Below are positions 47,068-57,678 of a stretch of DNA of 64,000 nt, in pieces (the first letter of the stretch is position 1; every line of letters starts with the position of its first letter). A program made the position numbers and the translations under genes. The notes under the pieces are model-generated. The model saw only the letters and a program-made list of their open reading frames with translations. It did no database searches and was not told the DNA's origin. Source of the DNA: Agelaius tricolor (taxonomy: Eukaryota > Chordata > Aves > Passeriformes > Icteridae); contig JALJCS010000024.1 in the NCBI GenBank assembly GCA_023055355.1, positions 6,277,501-6,341,500 on the forward strand. Reading direction: 5' to 3'.

Positions 47068-47390
47068 TGTTGTTTTGTAGGGGGATACAGTATGGGTAAA
47101 TGAAGGTGGTATAGAATGTAATCTTACCCCTAAAGAGTTGCAGCTGGACCAATTACTAAAGATTAGGAGCAGCCTGATGTTAACAGGCCACACCTGTAAC
47201 CAGTAAGAAGAGTGTTATAGAAGAGTGGATTGGGGGGAACTGGAGTCAGTTGGCTGCTGCAAGGACAAGGAAGAGTCAGTGCCTGGAGGAGCTGCCCTCA
47301 AGAAACATCAAGGAGGTACAAAACTCTGGTAATATGGAACCTTTGCAATATAATGATATAGAACTCTTGCACTATAATGACAATGTTGTT
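47068..47390 (+). mobile_element. probable solo LTR of an endogenous retrovirus-like element
   Basis: The segment runs from TGTTGTTTTGTAGGGGGATA through GTTGCAGCTGGACCAATTAC, TGATGTTAACAGGCCACACC, AGTGTTATAGAAGAGTGGAT, TTGGCTGCTGCAAGGACAAG and AAGAAACATCAAGGAGG to an AATATAATG-rich end. I associate this with ERVL-type LTRs in songbird genomes, but I recognise it only from memory. No internal retroviral genes are seen on either side, so a solo LTR fits. The ends are approximate; the 3' end has an imperfect ~24-bp repetition (GCAATATAATGATATAG / GCACTATAATGACA). Confidence 0.42.
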
Positions 47391-50300
47391 TTCCTGGCAA
47401 AATGCTTTAATTCAAGAAAGCCATTTAGTTCCTACTTAATTATTATTTCTGGGAGTGCTACTGAAGTTAGACACTTAAATTATAAATGCCAAGCCTTTTG
47501 TCTATCCTGCTCACCTATTTATGACTTCTACACACAAACTATCCCAATTATTACACTGCCAGGTCTTCAAAGGGGCTGGTTTGATTTAGTTTACAAAGAG
47601 GTGAAGAATCTGTGTGGCTCTGGCACTGGAGGCTTTTGTGGGGGATTGTCAAAGGCCACGTTCTGTGCAGGTGACTCAAGATCAGCTTTACAGACAAGGC
47701 ATGCCAGAGTCTAAGGAAAACAGAAATAAATAGACATTTAAGACACTTCCCATGAAATGTTTGATACAGCCTGCCTTGGTAGTGGTTCCATGCTTGTGTC
47801 CTGACTGGTAGCCCTGCCAGAGGCTGTTTTCACAGTCCTGTGCCATAGCCTTAGGGAATAAGAGCACCACTGACCATTCCAAAAGGAAGTGATCTGAAAA
47901 CCTTATTTCTCTGTAAGCAAAAATTGAGATCTATCCCAGCACACACTGTGAGGAGGAATGCCTTGGCCTGTAAGCACTAAATTGTCTGGGAAAGTAGTGG
48001 TGGACAGATGGCTCAGATGAAATTTCAAAGAACCCGAGGCAAGAAATCATGATGCACTTAAAGATACACACTGGGAGGGCTGCTCTGAGCTGTGGTTCTT
48101 CTCTAAACCTCTCACAGATGCTAAAATTACAAAGCAGGCTTGAGACCTTGGACCCCTGCAGTGGTGTCCAAGTTCAGTTATCAGTACCAAAGGGTTCAAA
48201 ACTTTCCTGTTCCTTAATTGTGGGAAGCGGAAAGGCAAAGGCTTCTTCAGGGCATCTCCCTACTTTCTGAATTGAGTCTTTTCCATGCAGGCTTCCTTTA
48301 GGCTCAGTTTTATCTGCTGAATTCTGTCATTTCACTGTTTTTTGGGGAAGAAAACTCACATTTTTTCAACTGTATATCAAGCAGTGTTTTCAAAATTGAC
48401 TTTTGGTCCAATGGCTTTATGAACCAGGCAATTTGATGGCTTATTTCCCTATTTCTCCAAGGCAGGAAAAGGAAGTATCTGAAGATTAAACACTTAGCCT
48501 ACAATGTGAGGTTCATGTAGGCAGTAAAGGGATTTCAGTTCCACAGTTTCCTCCCTATGACTAATGTGTTTGAACAAACCACAAACAGGACAATGTTTTA
48601 AGCTGGCAGATTTGGAAATTAAAAAAACCCAACAAACCCACAAGTGAAAAAAAGAGACTTTGCTGTTGCTCAGGATGAATGTCCTTGGAGTAAGGAGTAA
48701 AAATAATGTTATTGGCAACTGTTAGGTACAGAAGTATCAATGAGCAAAAAAAAGCAGGAGGTAGAGTGGGATGGGGAGCGAATAACACCTGCTGCTAAGA
48801 TAATCTATTGAAATAACTGAAATTTGAGGAATCTAGAAGGGAGTTTTAAGGCTAAGAAATCACATAAAAATAGCTGAAATGCCCACTCTTGAGTCAGAAG
48901 ATGATGGAGGGGAAGCAGGGACAAGAAGGCACATTCCTGGCTCTGAAGCACCAGTGTGGAGCTTGAAGGAGGACTTGGAGGATCCGTAATGCAGGACTGG
49001 TGAAAAAGGTGGAGAGCCCAAGGGCAAGAGGAAGGGATTTCACTGGGATGTACCTAAGGGCACAGACATATTTAGAAACATGAAGCATTGCTTGGATTGA
49101 AGGCTGGAGACAGAGGCCAGGCTTTTCTCTCTTCTGTGGGATGCTGTAACTTGGAGGATGGACAGCCATGCCTTTTTTTTTTTTAATTTTTTTTTTTTTC
49201 AAATATTGATTGGTTCAAATGCAGTGGCCAGCCCCAAGAGGGAGCACAGAAAGCTCCTCAGCAGAACATCCTGTAATCTGGTGATTTGTGCATTCCTGTG
49301 GGTGGTGGATGCTGAAAGCCTTTCAGGGAGAAAGGTTTCCTACACTTTGTAGATAAAAGGACAGGAGGAGCTGCAACATCCAGTGCTCTGGCTGCCTTTT
49401 GAAGGAAGGAACAGCCTCTCAGTGCTAGAACAAAAAGCCATGGATATCAGTCACAAGGAAGTGAATCCCAGAAGCTGGCACTTAAACTCCAGAGGGGCAG
49501 AATCAATCACTTCCCTGGGCACAGGTTTTGGGCTGCTTGGTTATTCAGAGGGCTGGCAAACAAGGGGCAGGTCTTAGGTATTTTGTGGAGTGCTGAGTGT
49601 ATACCTGGTCCTAAAAATGCTGTGTGACACCAACAGTCTGCCAGTTCCTGCTGCTCCTGTCAGGCTGAGTAATCCTCACACTAGCAGCTGATGAAAAGAA
49701 GGGTCAGAAGTTCATTTGACCCAAGCTTGACTTCCAGATAAGCAAAGATAAAGTGCCCAGCTCAGCAGGTCCCCTCCCTGCATGGCAAGGATGGGCACAC
49801 CAAGAAGGTGAGCAGGAAATGGAGGGTGGTGCTGGGGTGGGCTGGGATAGACAAACACTGAGTTTTGGCCAGCCTCAAGGGTAAGGTGCACTTATTACAC
49901 AAAAGCCACCACATTCCTGGTCATGTCTGCCTAGAGCTGAGGCTTTCAAAGGACACATACTCATCTTTGAGTAAGTCACAGATGTGTGGGTTTGCTATTT
50001 TCAAGCTCCCAAATGAACTGACAGCAATAGTTCTGAAGAGAGTGTTCAGTCACAGAAAACCAACCTGTAGATGCCTCAGTGATGAGCTCTTCTAAATGCA
50101 CCAGAAGGAGTATTTGGGACTATGAACCTTTATGCCCATTTTGTGATTTGAGCTTGCAGAGGCATGTCTTCCTCAAAATTGAGCAGAGGGGAAAATCACC
50201 TCTGAAGTCAAAACTGTGTGCCTTAAACATATTAGGATACATGAAAATAATATTTTTCATTAATTAAGAAATTCAGGTGTTGCCCAACATTGAAAGAAAT

Positions 50301-51118
50301 CCAGTAATTTCTCATGGAAGACTGATGAATACAAACTTTGGTCAGTCTTAAGGAGCTGTCTGCAAATCAACCTGGCAATAGTGTTTTCTGTCTTAGGACT
50401 TACTGATCTTGTATGTTGTTTCAAAGACACCAATTTGTACCCTAAGTGATGTGTTTAAACAACCACAGAGTTATGTATATGTCATATACACATGTCACAT
50501 ATAAAAGGCATGACCTGGATAGGAAATGTTTCAAAACCTCAACCAGCTGAGCAGCAAGTCACCTACAAGGATACAGATAAAGTTGTATCAAGTTTCAGTT
50601 CACACAGCTGAAGGTGCTTCCCTAAGAACTATGGAGAAGGGTCCTGTCTCCAGTCCTCAGCCAGTCCCAACAAAGATTGCTCAGCAATGTTGATGCAGAG
50701 GTTCCTGTAACATGTTATCCATAAGGAATTGGCAATAAACACTGGCAGGCAGGAAGATGTGTGGGGAGAGAGCAAAACAACAAAGTCTGGAGAGTTTGAA
50801 CACTGCTATTTTTTGCTTGATCAAAAGATCAAGATCCTTTAAAGATCAAGGGCAGGTCAGAATTTAACTATTTTGTTTCAGTATGAAGAAAAATCCACTT
50901 GCACTAGTTGAGACAGACTTCTCCAGAAAATCCCAGTTTTCTCCCCACCAGTAAAGCTCCAGTGATTAAAAAACACCATGATGGGCTCTTTCTCTGAGGC
51001 AAGTAAGACCGTGGCACTGTCATGCAGGCAGACTGCAGAGTGGGCCCAGCTGGGACTCTGGCTGGGAATGAGCCAGCAGGAAAGCAGGGTGCTTCACCTC
51101 TGCATTGGTGTATACACT

Positions 51119-51195
51119 CACAGAACAACTGAGGCTGGGAAGGATCTGAGCTGGTTCCTTCTGCTCCTGTCCCCAGGGCCAGCTTCACAGAGAGG
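51119..51195 (-). mobile_element. possible CR1-related 3' fragment
   Basis: CACAGAACAACTGAGGCTGG followed by GAAGGATCTGAGCTGGTTCC resembles the reverse complement of a CR1 subfamily 3' end (ACAGAATCACTGAGG...GGAAAAGACCT). Weak and short. Confidence 0.35.
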
Positions 51196-51524
51196 AGAGC
51201 AGGGAGCTTTGTTTGCTCTTACACAGAGCAGAGTCTGCCCAGAACCTGTAACACACCTTGCCCTGGAAGCCCCCTCATTTTGCATTGGGCTGGAAACTCG
51301 GGGTCTGGTTTGCCAGTGGCACCTTTTCTGTTGCTGTATGTGCATTCTCTGAAGGCTGGAGGGTTGGAAAGGCTCAGCCTCTGCCCTTGGACTGAAGAAG
51401 GATCAGAGAAGCATAAGTATATTGTGACATGCATTTGTAAATCCTGCTCTAGAAATGCATAGTGATAAATACCTGAAAGCTCAATTCAACTCCATCCAAA
51501 TGTTCAATTATAGCTAGCATTCTT

Positions 51525-51845
51525 TTTAAAGACTTGCTTAACATCTCCCCTAGTTATACCTTGGTGAAATTTAAGCCCCTCTCTTCTCATTCTATCCCCA
51601 GGGGAGCTATGGAGCAGCTCACTGCCACCTTTATGACAGCCCATCTCATACTGGATGAATCCTTTTAGATTTCTCCTCAGTCTTCTCAAGGTTAATTGAC
51701 TTAAATTCTTGCAGCCTTTCCTCACAGGTGATATTGTCTATAGCTCTGATCACTCCTGTTGGTCTCCTATGGATTCCTGTTGCTCCATCTATGTTCTGAA
51801 ATGCACTTCTGAAAATTGGGCAAGGCATTCATTCAACTGAGACCT
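51525..51845 (-). mobile_element. old, diverged CR1 LINE fragment
   Basis: On the + strand, segments such as TTTAAGCCCCTCTCTTCTCA, TTTCTCCTCAGTCTTCTCAA, TTGCAGCCTTTCCTCACAGG and GATCACTCCTGTTGG follow the order of the CR1 3' coding region in reverse complement (compare CTCAGCCTCCTTTTCTCCAG). Divergence is high, indicating an ancient insertion. It may be contiguous with the weak fragment at about 51.12 kb. Confidence 0.7.
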
Positions 51846-54144
51846 TGCTGGGGCTGAAGTGGGTGGAGGGATTGGTTATTCCACTCCTGATCCTTCTACA
51901 AACACCTTCAGATCTCCAGGTCCTTTCCTGAAATTGATACCTAACTAGCTGTTCCCCACATTTTAGGAAATATGTTGCCTACATTTGGGTAGCTAACTGG
52001 TTTTGCTTTTGTGTGAAGCTTTGCATTTATCCTCACCCCTTTATATCATCTTATACTAATATTCCATTGTCCTGTTAAAATCCTTTTGAATTATAAACCT
52101 GTTGGCCAGAAGGATTTAAAGCAAGATTTCAATTGTACAAAAGCAATATAAACAGGATTCAAGAGCTTTCCAAAGAAATATATGATTCTTTGCAGAAAAA
52201 TATTTGGTTTTTTGTCAATGATAAATGTCTACTCAGACTGGAGGCGTGGGATGAATTAAAGAGGTTTTTATTAACCTGATTTCCAGGGAATGGAAGGTGT
52301 TAAAGGATATGGATAATGCCAGGAAAAGGTTAAATTTTAGGTCAGGTATGAGAAGAAGTGAAAGGACTTAAAACAAATCAGCTCCAGAAGAAAAATCAAA
52401 TCTATCACAAGCCACAATATCAGAAGCAGCCAGAGAGTTTGACTACAGCCCAACATTTGCAACACTTTTTTAACCTCATCTGAGACCCACAGAGCCCTCA
52501 AGGGAAGATGTTGACTTCTCCCAGCTCCTATGTTACAAAAGCTCATTATATTTAAAGGAAAACCTCCCTGGGAAGCTTATTTAATTTACCATCACGGTTC
52601 AAGTGAATGGATGGGAAGATAAACAGAGATGGGGATTGCTGGCAGGAGAGTAGGGTGGCTCAGCTTTCAAACTGCTGCAGAATTTATTCATTGTGAAGAA
52701 ATGAAGTTCTTATAGGTGTCTTTCACATGCAGTTTGGAGTCAATCATCAGCCTGAACAGGCTCTGGAGCATAGCTTAGAGTTAAAAAAAAAGGAAAAAAA
52801 TATCTGGCAGAAGTCCTAAGGACACTTGTCTTCTTCACCTAACCAGATACCAATAAAAACATTTAGGATAAATCAGCAATTAACTAATTTCTGGACTCAG
52901 CTGGATGTGGACAAATGGATCAGTGCAAAGAAGCCAAGTAACCCAGGGAGATATTTAATTTTGTCTCAGCCAGTTCTGTAGAGAAAGGCAGCAGCCACTC
53001 GTGGTGAGGATGGAGGTTGATTTCAGGAGCCTGTAACTACAGTACTCTGCTTAACCCACAAATTGGAAAATGGGATTGTAATCTGATGCATGCCACTTTG
53101 GAATAATTAGATGTGAGAAATTCAGTGTGCACAGTAGATGAAACTGCCAAAAATGTAGGGAGGGGGGATCCAGAGAGGATTTCTACAGTCAATTTCTGAT
53201 AGCCTGGAAAAATTGATCATGAAATGAATAACAGTAAAAATATAGTTAGCCAGAGAACAGTCTCCAAAATGCCATAAATGCATAAATGTCATACCAAATG
53301 CCAGAGCAATGAACTGAGGGCACAAAGATTAGAGGTAAAAATAGAAGCAATTTTTTTGAACTTGTGGACAATGGATAGGGAGATTTTTACTAGAAATAAT
53401 AACAGTTATCTATGAGGAATGGGAGGAAAGGTTAGCAGTGGAAAATTGTCAGTGTAGGAAGCAAAAGTTGAGGAAGAAAGGAGCTAAATATTGTCCAACT
53501 AATTAACCTTGAATGGAGAAGGTGACATGGAAAAGTGCACAAAAACTGTGCAAACATTGGCTGGAAGCTGGGCCTCCACAATTCAAAACATAAGCAGACA
53601 GCATAAAAAATTGCCTGGACTTAGAGCAGATAATAACTTGCTTGATGGCAAAAAAGGGACTTCCAGAAACAGGTGGTAGAGGTGCCCTTCAAATGTGTCT
53701 CAAGAGAAGCAGCTGCCCAGTGAGAACAGTCTGGCTGTTGTCTCCAGAAGGGATGAGCTGATTATTAGGTTGGGGATGTTTCCCAGCAAGGCAAAGACAG
53801 GGCACACTTGAAACTTATTTTAAACCCAGAGAACTCTCTACTACAACCATTGCAGAATGGCAGAAAAAACGATTCCTTTCCACTCCCTGAATGTTTCTGA
53901 CAACGTGCTAATACCAAAAGGAAGTATGCCAGCCAAAAGGGAGCCTGTGAGCCAGGGAGTATAGTAAATGCTGGCACAGAATGAGGCAACACAGGTGGGA
54001 AGGCAAATTCCAAAACACTTCTGGGGCTTCCTCTGGAATGGCACTAGAAACATTCTGCTGCACCATGTTAAGGATAAAGGGAATTTCTGGTTTGTTTTCC
54101 ACCCAGGTGATTGCTGTTATCTAAGGAATGACACAAGACCAAAA

Positions 54145-54315
54145 GTCAGGTTGGATGGGACCTCAGGAGGTCTCCAGTCCAACCTCCTGCTCAAAGTAGG
54201 GTGAGCTATGAGGTCAAAAAGAGGCTACTCAGGGATTTGTCCAGTCTGGTCTTCTAGTGATGAAGCAAGAAGAGATGTTTCAATCTTGAACCTTGTTCAA
54301 CGACCTTGAACCAAC
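54145..54315 (-). mobile_element. CR1 LINE fragment (3' end, older subfamily)
   Basis: The + strand reads CAGGTTGGATGGGACCTCAG, GAGGTCTCCAGTCCAACCTC, CTGCTCAAAGTAGGGTGAGC, TCAGGGATTTGTCCAGTCTG, which is the reverse complement of an avian CR1 3' end subtype. The match tapers off after about 170 bp. Confidence 0.85.
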
Positions 54316-56495
54316 CTTCTTTGGCCTCCTCTTAAGATCAGATTAAACAAAAAATGAGAGGAATAGATTTTGTTAACTTCCAAAAGATAAAATTAGTTTA
54401 TTTTTAAGGGCTTCTTCTTAATCATTAACATGAATAAAGCTATGTCCTGAGTGATCTAGTAGATTCAATCTCTTAATCTACTCTTACTTTTCAAAAACTT
54501 ACACTTTTTTTCCCCTCCCCATGTTTAAGATGTCTTGCTCATATAAAATCTGAGGTCAGTGTGTGACCAGCACTGAAGATCAGAGTCCTGCTGTCCCACA
54601 GTTGTGTGTGGACATGCCAAGATTTGCAAGCAGGGAAGTATTGGTCATGGCATCCCATGCAAGCACCAGCAAACAGCTGAGCTGCTCCATTTCCCACAGA
54701 CACTGAGCTAAAGGATTTTCAAATAGTGCTCTTTCCCCACTACTTCACATGGCAAACAAAGAGATTTGCAGATGAACTAAAGGAAGATTCAGGCCATCAA
54801 AGACAAGCCTGAAATTAAACCCAGACACAAATCAGTTTAAAAGGGTGTTATTACTGTGTTCAGAGAATCAATTAATGAAATTCCTGCTCACAAAGGATAT
54901 CTGGAATTAAGTACAACCAGCTATTTCCCCCTGCCCATTTATTTTGTGATTTCCCATGCTCATTGATCAGTACTTTTGTAGGGTTCTGCAATTCAAACAG
55001 AAGGTTTTGTTTCTTACTCTCCCAGTGCCTCTTTGTGGGTTGTGAGGAAAACAGAATCATTTTAGAGACCAAACTGAGAGCTTAAAGGATGTAAAAGTGC
55101 TTTTATGATTGTTTCTGCTCAAGCCTAACCATGTTTTAAAGTCCCTTTCATGCAGAACCAAAATAACCTGACAAGCTGGTTATTTATTATAATAAGGGTC
55201 TTGAGTTCTGTGGTGTGAAATTATTGTGCCACCCAAAGGAATTCAAGGCAGTCATCAAATACTGAATATTTTCACCTATATTTATTTGGGAGGAAATCTG
55301 TGGTCAGGACTGGCCTTGCTTCCTATAATGGCTCTTTAGATTCAGACCTCAACTAAGGTTTAGAAAAACTGTACTGCACAGATTTTATGATTATACATAG
55401 ATCAGCACACAAGTGAGCTGAAACTGATGCCTTGTCCAGAGGACCTCACTGGGAAATGAGTTGCAAACACTACTCTTTCTCAAATGGAGAAAGCTTCTCA
55501 GTTTCTTTACTGGAGAATTTGGAGCACTGATATCTCAAGTTCATGGTATGTATCCTACCAGCTGGGGGGACACAAACTTCACCAAATCTTAAGACTTGGT
55601 CAGCAACAATCCTCCAAAATGATGCCCCTTTGCCTTTTGCCCTCACAGCAGCACTCACAGAATGAGCCCTTGGACACGTGTGATAAAAGTGGTGTTTATT
55701 GCTTGGCCTTTTTCCTTCTCTTAGCTGATTCTTTGGGAATTTAAAACCCTGAAGAAACTGTGACACAAGGAGAATAAAATATCAACTTTGCCTCTTGTAT
55801 GACAACCTACACAAAGTGCACATGTCTGGGGAACTGTGACTGACAGTCATTTGTGAAGGGCTGTGTTTGAAAAGTTGTGTGGTGACCTCTGCAGTTCTGT
55901 AGCTGCAGATTTGAACAGATGTCAATTCACACAAGTGGATTGAGGTTCTTTTTGTTCTTAAGTGTATTTTTGGTTTTTTTTAGGCTGAAGGGGCTTGAAA
56001 AAATGCACCATCCATCTAATTGTAAAGTATGCATCCTAAGAAAAATGCATAAGGTGAAAATCAGCTGGGAAAAGTACCAAAATTATTATTTGCTCCATAT
56101 GGTAGGAAGGTTAGCAATCTAGAGTTACAGAAACAGGGCTTAGTTAGTAGAGGCCTCCCAAAACCAGTAGATCTTCAAGAGGAGTGAAAGAGAGGAGACA
56201 GTAGAACATTTCACACTTATTCAATGCCACTGCAAACACAGAGGGCTTGAAAATTGCAAAAACCAGAAGGAAACTTGTGCAACCTCCTCTCTGCTGGAGA
56301 GGTGGGATCAGGGCCCCTGCTCCCAGCACCTGGCACGGTGTCACAGCCATGCAGGCTGCATCCCCCTGCCAAAGCTGACCCCAATTAATCTGCAGCAGAT
56401 TCTGACTTTGCTTACCTGATCAATGCCAGTTTTATAAGAATCAATTTTTAGAAACTACTGACTCAGGTCAGCTGACAGGTTATGTATGATTAATA

Positions 56496-57609
56496 AGCAA
56501 CATAAGAAAACAATGTTTAATAGTTTAATGGCTTTAAGTGCAAAGTAAAATTAATTAATTATACAAATTAAAAATGCTGCAAAGTCTTTACAATCATACA
56601 GTTCTAGAATTTAAATTGTATTACTGTGATAATTTGAAGTCTAATGCTGAAACATACTGAACAACTCTTAAAAGTTTTGTGCTTGACTTTAACTTCTGAA
56701 TAATTAGTAGACTTCAAGGACAATTTCATATTCTACAAGCACAGAGACAGAATTTGTAAAACAGTAATGTTATGAAACAAATCTCATTTGAAAAATACAC
56801 TCTACAGAAAAACGAATTATTAATAAAAAATCCAAACATTGAAATAAAAGCCTGAATCCTAAAAAGGGATAAGGCTGAATTCTAAAATTTATCTAAACAA
56901 TATTTTTCATTATATCAGTAATAAAAATAATAGATTAGGCAAAACTGTCATACTTTGTCTAAAATATGCTAAGGCTATGGTGCAAACTCAGTTTGAAATT
57001 ATTTGAAGGGACAACAATCTCCTTATTTTTAATACCTTTAAGCTTCTATTCTGTTTATCTGTTTTGCTCCAAAATTCTAGACAAAAATTAAGTTCATTAA
57101 CTCTTTTTCTGAGTCTGAGGAATGGAACAGTTAATATGTGATGAACACCAAGCAGTACATTCTACTCACAAAATACAAAATAAGCTGAACACAACAATCA
57201 AGCATCTGACACAGTTCAAATACTGACAGCTTATAAGTATTTCTACACAAGCACTTCACAAAATATTTAATAATAAAGTCTAAACATCTGTGTAACTCAA
57301 ATATATTTGTGATGCTCCCAAAGGGTTAATACTGTCTTGTTTCATTTCTTACATGTAGTAATTTAGCTGTGAACAAAAGCAGCTCCCTGCTGGATACCTT
57401 GGCTAAAGGAAACACAATGAACTGGTAAAAACCAGTTTTATCTCACTGCTGTTGCCTAGGGCTACAGACAAAATGAAGTAAAAAAATTCACATGCAGAGT
57501 ATTAGGTGCTTATGAAAGATCCAGCAGCGCTGTTGCCTAGTGATTCAGCCAGGAATCAGCACAGGCCAATGAGGTGTTTGGGTACTGAATAACATCCCCA
57601 ATGACTGCT
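56496..57609 (-). other. POLN: inferred POLN 3' UTR
   Basis: AT-rich sequence downstream (minus strand) of the POLN stop codon. Two overlapping-spacing ATTAAA hexamers on the minus strand (56524-56529 and 56516-56521), followed on that strand by TGTTTTCTTATGTTG, are a plausible poly(A) site near 56.5 kb, giving a UTR of about 1.1 kb. A 12-bp direct repeat GCTGTTGCCTAG occurs at 57448-57459 and 57529-57540. The end is inferred only from the hexamers. Confidence 0.4.
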
Positions 57610-57678
57610 TTACATCTCCTGCAATTCTGTCATACACCCCCATGATTTCCCAGTGGTGAGAATCACTTTCAAGGGAAC
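57610..57678 (-). CDS. POLN: POLN last coding exon
   Basis: 69 coding nt including TAA (57610-57612 on the + strand as TTA). On the minus strand the acceptor is TTTTTTTTCCCTGACAG|GTTCCCTTG, with a long T-rich tract upstream. It is in phase 0 and encodes 22 residues, VPLKVILTTGKSWGCMTELQ plus EM. A different frame of the same stretch stays open for longer, but it breaks the match and the phase. Confidence 0.92.
   Translation of the reverse strand, partial: VPLKVILTTGKSWGCMTELQEM

Larger units (their letters stand above)
40601..56495. other. intergenic region between convergent NAT8L and POLN
   Basis: About 16 kb with no gene I can support. Named contents: (CCAT)n at 42296; LTR-like segment at about 47.07-47.39 kb; CR1 remnants at about 51.12, 51.5-51.85 and 54.15 kb; and A/T-rich tracts. 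ORFs here are isolated, start-to-stop fragments without splice context or familiar sequence. Confidence 0.6.

Noticed and set aside
47250..47714. 154-codon plus-strand open frame
   Set aside because: It starts inside the LTR-like segment and continues into unique DNA; no similarity to retroviral or cellular proteins that I recognise.
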